Shown here one piece after another: positions 22,040-32,038 of a stretch of 64,000 nt of DNA. How positions within the stretch are numbered: position 1 is the stretch's first letter; the number at the start of each line of letters is the position of its first letter. The position numbers and the translations under genes were made by a program. Origin of the DNA: Bactrocera neohumeralis (lineage: Eukaryota; Arthropoda; Insecta; Diptera; Tephritidae); contig NC_065919.1 in the NCBI RefSeq assembly GCF_024586455.1, forward strand, positions 21,136,017 through 21,200,016, in the 5' to 3' direction. The notes beneath the pieces were generated by a model that was not told the DNA's origin, did no database searches, and was given only the letters and a program-made list of their open reading frames with translations.

Positions 22040-22460
22040 GAGTCCTTTTCCAATATTAAGTCAAAGCCAGAGAATAACTTCAGGTGCATCCGGTTTGCAA
22101 GTTATATGGGGTCCAGGGCAAGTTTTCCCCCCATTGTAATCATTTTAGTCACAAAGAAATGCACATTTATTAGAAAAACACGCTCTCAATAATATTAAGT
22201 TATGTTATAACTCACATATTGGCCGCTATATACGGTATAAAGTCAACTGAAAATTTGAAAATATTTCAATTAGTTATATGGTGGCTACAGAAATTATTGA
22301 TCCATTGCAACCCATTTTTGGCATACAGGCCTATAATTATTAGAAAAGTATTCTCTTCGAATTTTTGTAATATATCATTGACCGATATTTTCGATAAAAA
22401 GTTCGCAATAGAAACTGAGGTCCACATTTGATATAAGAATTACCATAGTGCTTTGATTGT
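22040..22460 (+). repeat. Dispersed repeat family D, partial copy
   Basis: Carries family phrases shared with 39895-40520 and 50716-51640: CACATATTGGCCG, ATATACGG.ATAAAGTCAACTG-like text, AGTTATATGG, TTTTTGGCAT, ATTATTAGAAAAG and GATATTTTCG. The head of the family is missing. Confidence 0.65.
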
Positions 22461-22964
22461 GCTGATATTGTGATACTAGAATTGTTAGAAGCTTACGAAA
22501 GCACCCACATTTTTGATGTTCGCAAGATAGTTAGTTGAGTCTAAACGACTGAAATGAACTGAAATTTATAAATAACTGAGAAACTGAACTCATCAATATA
22601 CTAGAAATATAACAAAATTATAAGATGAAAAGTTCTCCACATTTTCAAATCCTTAGCAGCCTTTCCTCAAAGGGAAACTTGTGGTTTATTTCACTTTCAT
22701 ACTTGCATAAAGTAAAACTGCATTTTTAATGCTTGCTACTGTAGATTTGTCCATACAAAACTGTGAATGTAAACGCTTATTTAACACTTCCTAGTTAAGC
22801 ACACATGGAGCTTGAGCACAGAAAGTTTGTGCAGAAGTTCGTTGTAGTTACATATGTAAATCTATAGGTATGTAGGCAGTTACTTTTGTTTACATGGTTA
22901 TGAGAATGCCATAGTGTATTTTCTGGTACATGATTCATCCCCATGTGGCAAGTCATGTTTTCCT
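22461..22964. other. Unique AT-rich sequence
   Basis: No gene, RNA or repeat recognised. Confidence 0.35.
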
Positions 22965-23250
22965 ACCGTGGTATAAAACAAAATGACCAATTTCATCCTT
23001 CAATTTTTTAATATTTTCATAAGTGGAAGAGGTCGAAGAGCGTCCAGAATGAGGCATGTCTTCAACGATCTCGCGACCATCTTTGAAGGCTTTGTCGCAC
23101 TTGTAGACTTATGTTTTTGGTAAAACTGAATCACCATAAGCCTTTATCAATATTCGCACATGAAATTTGTTTAGAAATACAAAATTTGTGACAAATTCTT
23201 TCTTCGATATTTTTATCCATTGTAAAAATCGCAAGGCACTACTGAGGTGT
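22965..23250 (-). mobile_element. Mariner N-terminal (HTH) fragment
   Basis: The minus strand reads MDKNIEER near 23222, KFCISKQISC, KAYGDSVLPKT and GREIVEDMPHSGRSSTS, then YENIKKLKDEI, matching the two HTH units and GRPS linker of a mariner transposase. One in-frame stop follows SVLPKT. No catalytic region. Confidence 0.7.
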
Positions 23251-23369
23251 ACCGACTTAAGCAGCTGCTGTAAACAAACTGGTTAACAGATCGTGTTCAT
23301 ATTTGGCATAGTAATTAAGGACAGCTCTATCAACTTAGAAAAAGCATCTTGTTGAAATATCATTTACAC

Positions 23370-23840
23370 AGGGAATCTAAATTTGTAATTGTAATTGTAA
23401 TTTTATTTACAGATTTTTTTATTTATTTATATTTCAATATATTTAAAATCTGCTTAGTTGTAACTATTAATAATTCAATTTCATGAGAATATAATGAGGT
23501 TGAATTATGGTAGAGTTAAATTTTATAAATGAAGTGAATCCAAAGGAGAAATCTAGCGAGTGGTATCTTTTCAATCTTTTACGTTGCAAGCTATTGTCCA
23601 GCAGTTGAATCGCAAATATATTTTCATGATGCTTTTTAAAAAAAGCTTGAATTACTTTTAGTTTTGAATCCGCTGCTCTGCCCCAGATGCTCTAAAACCA
23701 ATCTTAGCTCAGTTATTTTTATTTTTACATGATCTGTCCAAGTTTGCCTCTTATCAATTGTTATCCCCAAATATTTTGGCATGTATTTGTTGGTAATAAC
23801 TGACCATATAAAGCCACTTCAGGCAATTTTTGTCTGTGAG
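23370..23840 (-). mobile_element. Non-LTR retrotransposon RT fragment
   Basis: The minus strand reads NKYMPKYLGITIDKRQTWTD then HVKIKITELRLVLEHLGQ, the YLGxxID region after the RT palm in jockey/I-type elements. It is truncated and ends near a short (TTACAA)n tract (23380-23400), which resembles the simple-repeat 3' tails of some non-LTR elements. Confidence 0.7.
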
Positions 23841-23859
23841 GATATATAGTATAAGTAAG

Positions 23860-25240
23860 ACTCGTTCCAAATACTTACCATACTAAATCAGACTCTCTAG
23901 TTCAAAAAATATTTTAAAAAAATCGCACTAAGCCATTCTACCATTTTAACTCGCTTCTAAGTCCTCACTTGAAACGCAGATTCATCAGCTCATTACTTTG
24001 CTATCAAATACAAACTGACTGGCTGACAAAACCAAACGGCGCTTCCAGTGTCTAAACGCCCTTTTGGCCCGAACGAATTCATTCATCACACACACACAAA
24101 CACATACAAACACGCACAGACAGACGGATACAAACATATATATGTATATATAAGCATTTTATGTGTTTCGAGAATCCTTCTTTGGTCAAGTAGAAAACGC
24201 CTCACTAATTAGGGCGCCAGTAATTTGCAATTGTTTTACGGTGAAGAACGCGGCTTTGCGCCTTCTGCTCGCCACTGCCGCTTTCCCCCATCCCCTCTCT
24301 CCTACACATTTAATTTCGTTACGTTTAACATTTGGCCTTGCTTTGTTCTCTTTAAATTGTATTTTTCGTGTGTTTTTTTAGTTTTTCGCCCTTTCGGTTA
24401 GGCAGTGGTGCCCTGGCAGGCTGACTGTTCGGTTGGCTGCTTGCTTGGCTCACTCAAACGCTTCATTGGTTTCCGTTTAAGCGTGCGCGCCCTACGCTGT
24501 CTTCATGTTGTTGTTGTTGTGGTTGTTGCTCTTGCGTTGGGTACTATCTAGCCGTTAAATTTTTCGTACTTTTTCTCGAGATTTCTTTTAAATGCTTTTT
24601 TGTTGCTTTGTTTTGGCTTACTCGTGCTAATGTAGGTGTCTTCGGTACTTCTGTGAGTCGTCTGTGCGTCTTGCGGAGGCGGTTTATATGACTTCTGCGT
24701 AGCGAGTCTCATTTCGCTGGTCGCGTAAAGCAGCCTCCTTCAGTGCTCGCATGTGCCGCTTTTATTTTATTTACACCGCATTTGTTGTTGTTGCTGGCAG
24801 CCAGTAGTTGGCGTTTGCCGGCATTAACTCGTCGATCGTTTAAATTTATGGAAAAATGCCAATTAAAATATTATAATGAATTGCTTTAGTTTAATTTTGA
24901 TTAGCGCATTGCGATCGAATGCCAATTGAATTGTGTCCATTCTCCGATTGGCGCATACGAAAATATATATATTTTTGGCTTTTAATTTAAATACAACTGT
25001 GTGGGCTTGTGGAAGTGAATTACGTATGCGTTGCTATGTAGTGCATGCACTTACATACAATCGTTGTGGTAAATTTTTTGGAATTAAAATGTTCTGTCGG
25101 ATCAAAATGAAGTTCGAGTTATTCACTCACTGTAGTCAGTTACATCGAACCTCTCATAGATACGTATATATATGAAAGGGGGTCATACTGATTGGCTGTT
25201 ATGACATATAGTACATAGACTTATAAGTGCTTTGTTAGAC
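23860..25240. other. Unique, GC-richer intronic island
   Basis: Non-repetitive sequence with a (CA)n tract at 24086-24122, TTGTTGTTG runs near 24508 and 24783, and higher CpG content than the surroundings (about 24.2-24.8 kb). It contains no convincing exon. An alternative promoter or enhancer would fit but is unproven. Confidence 0.4.
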
Positions 25241-25249
25241 CAGATGGAG

Positions 25250-25770
25250 GTTTAGTTCAATATGTCGCGCAGGACGTCAAGGCCTGTTACGAAGTTTAAT
25301 TTAGGCTTGATATCTAATTCTGATACCTCATCCAGTTTATCAAGCCCCTTGAAGCTTTTAGATATCTTAGCCGAGTTCTAGATAAACTGGCGCACTTTCT
25401 ACATTTGTCAGCGTTAATAATGCCCATACAGCACGCATGTGATGTCAGCTAGTTGTGACCTGTGACAAGGCTAACGACCATACTGCAGTCTTTTCGAGAC
25501 CGTGTAAGTAAAAACTATACAAGTTTATCTTGGGAGCACTTGAACATGATCTTCGCAACTCTGTATGTCTTTAAGGTATTCGATCTCACCCAGAACCGTC
25601 TGTCAGCCCTTTCGGGAATTTTGTTATGTATCGTTTTTACCGACTTTTGCATTTCTTGCACTGGCTCCGTAGTCAAGCAGAATGGCCTCCAACTATTTTC
25701 GCGAAGTGCGTAGTTTCAGTTCCACTGCTCCTGTATGATCTGCCTCAGAGGGTTGCTCCGATCAATGATC
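25250..25770 (-). mobile_element. Non-LTR retrotransposon C-terminal region
   Basis: Minus-strand text includes VVSLVTGHN (25485-25440; compare VxTGHC), LTSHACCMGIINADKCRKC (the first part of the Cys-His motif) and SRTRLRYLKA, the usual order at the end of jockey/R1-like pol. Stops and frame changes throughout; moderately confident. Confidence 0.55.
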
Positions 25771-25880
25771 GCTATGATTAAGAGCCTCTTGGCTACCTCG
25801 CTAGCTGTAATTTTCGCACTGGAGGTTAAGGCTCTTTCCTGATTGAGCCTGACGTTTGACTTTTCAGTGCCATCATTTCG

Positions 25881-26264
25881 CTACGGTCTTTTAGCCAGCC
25901 CGTTGTTTGCTTTCAGCGTATAGCTGCCTTTTGGTCGCCATCTCCTTTGGGTTCCGGTTCGCAAACTGCAGATTCTGTGGCGAGAATTACGGTCGCGATG
26001 CGTAGTTCGCTTAGCCTTCCTCCATTTCTCCCTTACCCCAAGCCAACCTTTCCTCCTCGTGCTTCGTTCGGTTGGACTTTCAACTATGTCTTTCATGGAC
26101 TTTTTTCGTCGCTTTGTAATTAGCTTTCCCGCCAACTCCTCCTTCCTCTGTTTTGCTCTGGGACTAGTCTTTAATACCGAAACACCACCTTTGACATCTC
26201 CAGGAAATTGTAGCAAATTTGGTTTTTCGATCATATTAACACTTCTAATGCTTTCGAGGTCCAA
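25881..26264 (-). other. Unassigned basic open frame of 127 codons
   Basis: An uninterrupted minus-strand frame from ATG at 26264. The product is rich in Arg, Lys and Ser (for example KQRKEELAGKLITKRRKKS) with no membrane segment. It sits between two transposon remnants, so it is probably an ORF1-like or other transposon-derived stretch; the opposite strand also has an open frame over part of it. I do not recognise a family. Confidence 0.3.
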
Positions 26265-26344
26265 GTCTTTATTTACAGTGGCACCTCTGCATTGTGAAGC
26301 GAGTTTGGCAGTAGTCTATAACCGCCGTGAACTGCTCCCTTTAC

Positions 26345-26512
26345 AGCAGTGATATGACCGCTGGTGGTATAGCCAAGCGGAGAAGCACCTGGCTTCGCTT
26401 GGAATATTCAACTGGCGCCACGTAGCGAAAAGAAGAAACGACTGGCGCGCGGTTGTTAACTCGGCTATAATCGCGTAAGCGGTGTCTACGCCAATTAAGA
26501 AGAAGAAAATAT
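26345..26512 (+). mobile_element. 3' end of an RTE/CFDP2-like non-LTR element
   Basis: The + strand reads EKHLASLGIFNWRHVAKRRN then DWRAVVNSAIIA, the final segment of the endonuclease-RT polyprotein related to the copy at 35550-36990, and ends in AAGAAGAAG, a typical simple-repeat 3' tail. Only the last 170 bp are present, as expected for 5'-truncated retrotransposition. Confidence 0.7.
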
Positions 26513-26684
26513 AGCAAGTAGACTCATTACGAACGCCGGTGGTAGTAGCCTTTTCTTCCACCGATGTTTCAGCTAATACTTCAGCCCATCTCTTTCCTTC
26601 ACTTTCCTCATTAGCAATGGCAAAGCTATACATCCCCCATCTCGGTTTTCCAGGAGCGGTCGCTTGAGTTCGCTGAATAGCTGG

Positions 26685-27245
26685 CCCCTTTTTAGGAATA
26701 GCTTCGCGCAAACGTCGCATAACACTCAAATAGTAGTCCGAATTGACAGTTTGGCCGGTCGGAAGGAATTCAGAGTGCACCACACCACGATAATCGAAGA
26801 AAACTGTCAACATAACCGTAAGTTTTGACCTGCCTTGACGGCTTTTTTCGGTTTCGGCTCACCTTTGCTACAATATTCGACCGAGTGTTTGTCAGTTTCT
26901 AGTTTGTAAACATTAGCCCAAGACTTATCGCCAGTAAAAAATACGTTTCATGGCATCTGCGTAGTCGGAAAACATTATTTCACAGAAGTTAATGCGACGC
27001 TGTTTTTCGAAAAAATTGAGTGATTTTGAAACTAAACATACTTTCACTTTTCTTAGGTCCAAATGATCTTTCAAAATGTTTTCACTCATCCATGCGATAT
27101 TCCAACGATGCCAGTAAGATCTCTGACTGTTAATCATTGACTTTCAAGCACTAATTCCTTTATTTAATTGACGTGTCGCTCATCAGTTAATGTTGATGGC
27201 CGTCCTGGACGTGGTTCGTCGTCAATGCGTTCTCGACCTAGAACC
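26685..27245 (-). mobile_element. Mariner transposase pseudogene, 3' truncated
   Basis: Minus strand: GRERIDDEPRPGRPS (27240-27190), KELVLES and VRDLTGIVGISHG, SLNFFEKQRRINFCEIMF (27030), TGDKSWANVYKLETDKHS (first Asp of TGDE region, 26930), KPKKAVKAGQ, then MLTVFFDYRGVVHSEFLPTG and NSDYYLSVMRRLREAI to 26685. Intact mariners continue with the HDN and SPDLAPCDF motifs, which are absent here. Frameshifts occur near 27165 and 26830. Sequence to the left (26513-26684) is unassigned. Confidence 0.8.
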
Positions 27246-27249
27246 TCAG

Positions 27250-28430
27250 AGCTGTGTTGTACCTTTTTTAGAATATCCATTTCGGCATATTTTCCTTTGT
27301 TACCTATTTTCTCTAAAAAAGGTGATGTTTGATCAAACTGAAATCCAATCATTGTGGTATGCACCTTTTAGATGCTATAGAAAGCTTTGAAAAGAAAATG
27401 TGTCTCTGTTGAAGGATCGCAGGTGGGCACCTCAGCCTGTTTAATTTATAAGATAGGCAGTTTTCCATCTAAACCTTGACTTGCTGTAGGCGCTGCTGCA
27501 ATAAGACATCAACCAAGCTCCTAACAACATCAATCCGATCCCATTGAAGCACCCTCTATCAGTTAAGTACTCGCATGTTTATGTGCGCGCGTAGTTGCGA
27601 GAACGCGTACGTGAGCTTTCGTTAAACTAGTGCTCGCAATTGCTGCTTATAGCGGTCATCTTGCTGCGCGGTGTATTGCTCGTTGCAGATGCGCTATAAT
27701 TTTCAACAAATCAAAAGGCGCAACTAATGTTGCAAGTAAGCAAAAAGTGTTCAGTGTTCATAGCAAAATGTAGCAAAGTAAATGTGCGACGTGTACGTAG
27801 TGCAGCGATGCAACACCACAGCCATTTTGCCATAGAGTAGCGCATTGGCAATATGTGGCACATGCAACATTTCGCATTTTCCATAGCAGATGATACGCTG
27901 ATTTGCCGCTTGAATGCGTCGAATGGTCAAACGGCGTCAAATCGTTGTGGCAGGCGCAGAAATATCGGCTGCGAAGTCGGAGGGCAGCTGCTCAAATCGG
28001 CGGTGTGCCGTTGTTTGTTGCAAGTACGCGCATGTTCAACAAGTTGTTGCAACGCGCATTTAACACAGCTACGGCTGTTGCTCTAATGCCTTTGTTGCAG
28101 GCATAAATTGTGGCAAGCAAAAATAGGCTTCAGTGCGTAAAAGATGTTCGTTATTAAAAAATGATTTACTCGCTCGCTCGAAAGCGGGGTACAGAAATCA
28201 ATGAGTTGATTTGAAGGCAACACAGCGCATGGTGAATGTGGCGGATGAAACGGCGAAAGAGTTGTGGATTAATGTAGTAGAAATTGGTCATAAATTGTAA
28301 CACACTTGCGTAAACTGAGAATCAGCAAGCATTTTAGTGGAAAAAAAGTTTGTTTTTTCGTTATTAGTCTGACTATTTAGATTTGGTTTGCTAGCTATTT
28401 TAGAGAAAGCTTAAATGAGCTCGTTTTGCA
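27250..28430. other. Unique, GC-richer intronic island
   Basis: No element recognised between about 27400 and 28330. Overlapping short frames near 27850-28106 are open but carry no signature. CpG-richer than average (27560-28080). Possible regulatory sequence. Confidence 0.4.
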
Positions 28431-29400
28431 ACGATTTTGTTAAAGACAATATTTTTTTTTTTGCTAAAAGCTGTATCTTGTGGAAGGTTTTGCTTCGGTA
28501 GCATAGCCGCGGTATCCAGGCTAGGTCAGCCAGTTGAATTCAGCACAACAATATTGTACGGAAACTTTTCCTCGAATTTATCGTCCTCTCAAATCTTTGG
28601 ATTTTTCGGAAACTTTCGAACTCTCAAAATTAATTATATTGGAGCAAAATATATACTACTTGACATGCCCTGTTTTGTTGTTTGCCAAGTTTTTATGGTA
28701 TTTCTGTTTGGAAGAATACAATTAATTTAAAAAAAAAGCTTACAAATTCTTAGGCTCTCGGAAAATACATTACTCCGTTAAAATTTGATAGGTTAGATTA
28801 GTTAGCATTTTGTGGTCCGGCTTTTGCGATAGAAATATGCATGAAGATTTATGATGATCGATGAAAGATCTTAAACTCTTCACAATGCTGACTAATTCGT
28901 ATATCAGATGTTACCCTGGTATGTTGACTATTATATCTCGCCATAGCCAGATAGTTTCAACGATGTCTTAGTGAGAAAAACTTATCGAACTAAATGAATA
29001 ATGGTGAAACACTAGTTATATAAGGTTGCTATGGTGAAATAGTGGAACAGGGCAGTATTGAGAAGAAAAGAGCGATCTACTCTTTAAGAAAAGTGAGAGT
29101 CAGATTTGGCATGACTATCTTAATTTGAGGCATGGCAACACTATCATAAGGGGGAACTTTACTGATAACAGATGAAGCAGGCGGCATATGAGTAGATAAA
29201 CTTGGATAACTAAGACTATGGCAGCACTTGACTTTAATTTATTATAAGTTAGTAGATAGGAACTCCTAAATCTTTCCATTTTTAGCCAACCTTTATACAA
29301 TTGGATGCCAAATTTTTATGATCAGAATGAAATCGACTGATCGTTAATATTTTCTTTGCATTAATTATGGATATTTTTACTGTATTAGTAAAATGTAACT
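28431..29400. other. Unique AT-rich sequence
   Basis: A 97-codon + frame (28437-28730) is rich in Phe/Ile/Val and has no recognisable domain; I do not call it a gene. Confidence 0.35.
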
Positions 29401-29409
29401 GAAAAAAAA

Positions 29410-30760
29410 GTAAAGGGTTGCCATGCTTTTGAAGATTGTAAGCGAAACATGTAGTTAAGTTCAGTTATTAACACAAAAAGGGTATCAAACTTTAAAAATT
29501 TAAGAAAACTTTCAGTAAAATATATAGTTTTTGGGGAGTGTTGCCACTTGTTTGAAAATGTTAAATCAATATAATACTTGTTTAAAAATATAAGTTCAAT
29601 AAAATATATGAGGTAAAGACTTACTGCAATATAATCAAAATATTGAAAATCTTACAAATATCTTTCACTTGAAACTATATTTTAACGCATTGCCACTTGG
29701 GTAAAATTATAGTACAATAAAATTGATGAGTTCAGAATTTTATTATGATATAAGTATTGTATTGAAATTTTGATGGAAGTTGCAGTTTAATATTTTTTGA
29801 AAAAAGGTTGCCACCTGTTTGAAATTCACAATTAAATAAAACTTTTAAACACTAAAATATTGGTTATGATATTAATAACACTTTTCAAAAGTTTAGCAAA
29901 GTTCACAGTTCGAAATATTTTTGAAAAAAGGTTGCCACCTGGTTGAAATGTACAATAAAAAAAATTTATAGTATAAAATATTGGCTATGTTATGAATAAC
30001 ACATTTTTTAAGAACATTTAAATTTTAATGCATATTTCGAAAAGTGTTGCCACCTGCGTAAAGTTTATAAAATATTAGAATTTATATGAATACCATATTT
30101 TTATTTATTAGTTATTATCACACTGAATTTATTTAAGAAAGCTTACAATTCTTAAATTTTGTATGAAGGTTGTCACCCGTTTAAATTAAATTTATTTTAT
30201 GATAAAAGAAAAAATTAAAATATATAACTTAACAAGTAAAAAAAATTTAAAAATTAGTTGCCTCATGTTTGAAATTTACAATTAAATAAAATATATACGA
30301 TAAAATATTTTTTATGATATTAATAACACACTTAAAAAGTTTTAAACCACTTACATACATTTAAATACATCTTTTGAAAAGTGTTGCCACCTGCATAAAG
30401 TTTTTAAAATATTAGAATTTATATGCTGATCGAATTATCATTTATTACTTATTATCACACTTAAAATATTTCAGAAAGCTTACAATTCGTATTTTTTTTA
30501 GGATGGTTGCCACCTGTTTCAATTAATTTTATTGTAATAATAGAAGAAAAAATTAAAATATATAACTAAGGAGCTTTAAAAAAGTTATTATATTTAAGAA
30601 AACTTAAATTTCAAAATATTTTGAGAAAGGTTGCCACCTGTTTAAATTAAATTTATTTTAATAGCAAAAGAAAAAATTAAAATATATAACCAAAGAGCTT
30701 GAGAAAGCCCAACAATAAAAAAATTTTAAAAGTGGTTGCCACATGCTTAAAATTATCTAC
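29410..30760. repeat. Satellite-like array, about 120-bp period with TTGCCACCTG landmark
   Basis: Twelve landmark words (TTGCCACCTG or close) start at 29418, 29541, 29690, 29808, 29932, 30047, 30170, 30258, 30384, 30507, 30631 and 30736. Most spacings are 115-126 bp. The AT-rich spacers share TAAAATATT, AACACTTTT and AAAATTAAAATATATAAC words. 30044-30240 and 30381-30570 align with a 337-bp offset, so three units form a higher-order repeat. Non-coding. Confidence 0.9.
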
Positions 30761-32034
30761 TCTTAAAATATGGGCAATTTTTATCACACTTCCTATTGAA
30801 TTAATTGTATTTGAAGCGGACAGTTAAGTCTCACAGTGGTCGCATTTAGCTTTATGTATGTAAATCTCCGTTTTAAATTTCAAATTTTGTTTTTGCAATA
30901 CAAATCTTCAAAGTTTATTTGAATTTTATAATTATCAATCTCCTCATAATTAAATTTAATTAAAAAATTTCAATCAAAAACAAACATCAAGCTAATTTTT
31001 CATTATAAAATGCGGATACTGAGATCCGCCATCGATTGCACCTGTGACTCTGGCTGCGCACATAATTTTGCCTAATTAGCGCATTGAAATGCTGTACAAC
31101 AGGCACAACGCCAACAACAACAACAACACGTACGGAGAAATAGCAAATAAAACCCGTGAGCACATTTAACCTTAGATCGCGGCACCGCACAGCTTGCATA
31201 AGCATACTGTGGCGACAACAACAACACAAACAATAATAATAGCACAAACAACTAACTGTTATTGAGTATAATAATAAAAAATACAGTTGTGGCGAGTTGG
31301 CGGCTTCGAAGGCAACTTTGTAAGTCACCAAGTAGAAATTGTTAAATTGCTGTGTGTGTGAGTGTATGTGTGTAGTGCTTGTGCTTGCTGCGGTTAGTTG
31401 CAAGCAAGGTGGCTATTATTGTTATTATTATTATGCTTTATGTGTAATACTGACTTGGCCAAAGCCAGTCACCGCAAAACACGTGAGAGTCACACAGAGC
31501 CGATGTGGGGGGAGGGAGGGGTCAAAGTGTAAGCGCACAAAAGGCACAAGCATTCAAAGCACTCCATGTATGTATGTATGTTGCTGTACTTTTTTTAAAT
31601 ATGTGTAAATAATTGGAAATAACAACAACGACAACATTGCCACCCTGTTGTTGCTTTTTTGCCTCACTTGCGAGTAGATACTCTGCTGCACTTATGCATT
31701 GGCTTTGTGACCTTAGTGTTGTGGCATATTTATCGCATATCAAAAATGCAATAAATTATTAAATTGCAACAAAAAAGTCTGAACTCTATAAAAACAAATG
31801 CATTTAGGTTCGGTTTAAACAATGTTACAATGAGTGGGCATTTGTGCACTTGTTTGGCCGCGCGCACACATGTTTACACACATACGGACTCATGTATGTT
31901 AAAAGCAGTGACAGCTGTGCCGTTATTAATCCGTTAAGCAGCGCGAATATTTCATATGATTTTTTTTCTAATTTTAATTTGGTTGAACAAGCGGTGCTTT
32001 AGGGCAGTTATAGAATTAAATTTGAAAATATATA
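30761..32034. other. Unique intronic island rich in CAA/TTG triplets
   Basis: Non-repetitive sequence with CAACAACAAC runs near 31108 and 31205, a GTGTGTG stretch near 31350 and a G-rich run near 31507-31520. Open frames on both strands (30987-31403) follow composition. Candidate regulatory DNA. Confidence 0.4.
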
Positions 32035-32038
32035 CATA

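Noticed and set aside
29410..30760. CRISPR-like regularly spaced short repeat
   Set aside because: The period is about 120 bp, the spacers are related to one another, and the context is eukaryotic; it is a satellite.
31339..31608. 89-codon + frame with Cys/Tyr-rich product as a small secreted peptide
   Set aside because: No signal peptide and the composition follows GTGT and TTATTAT runs.
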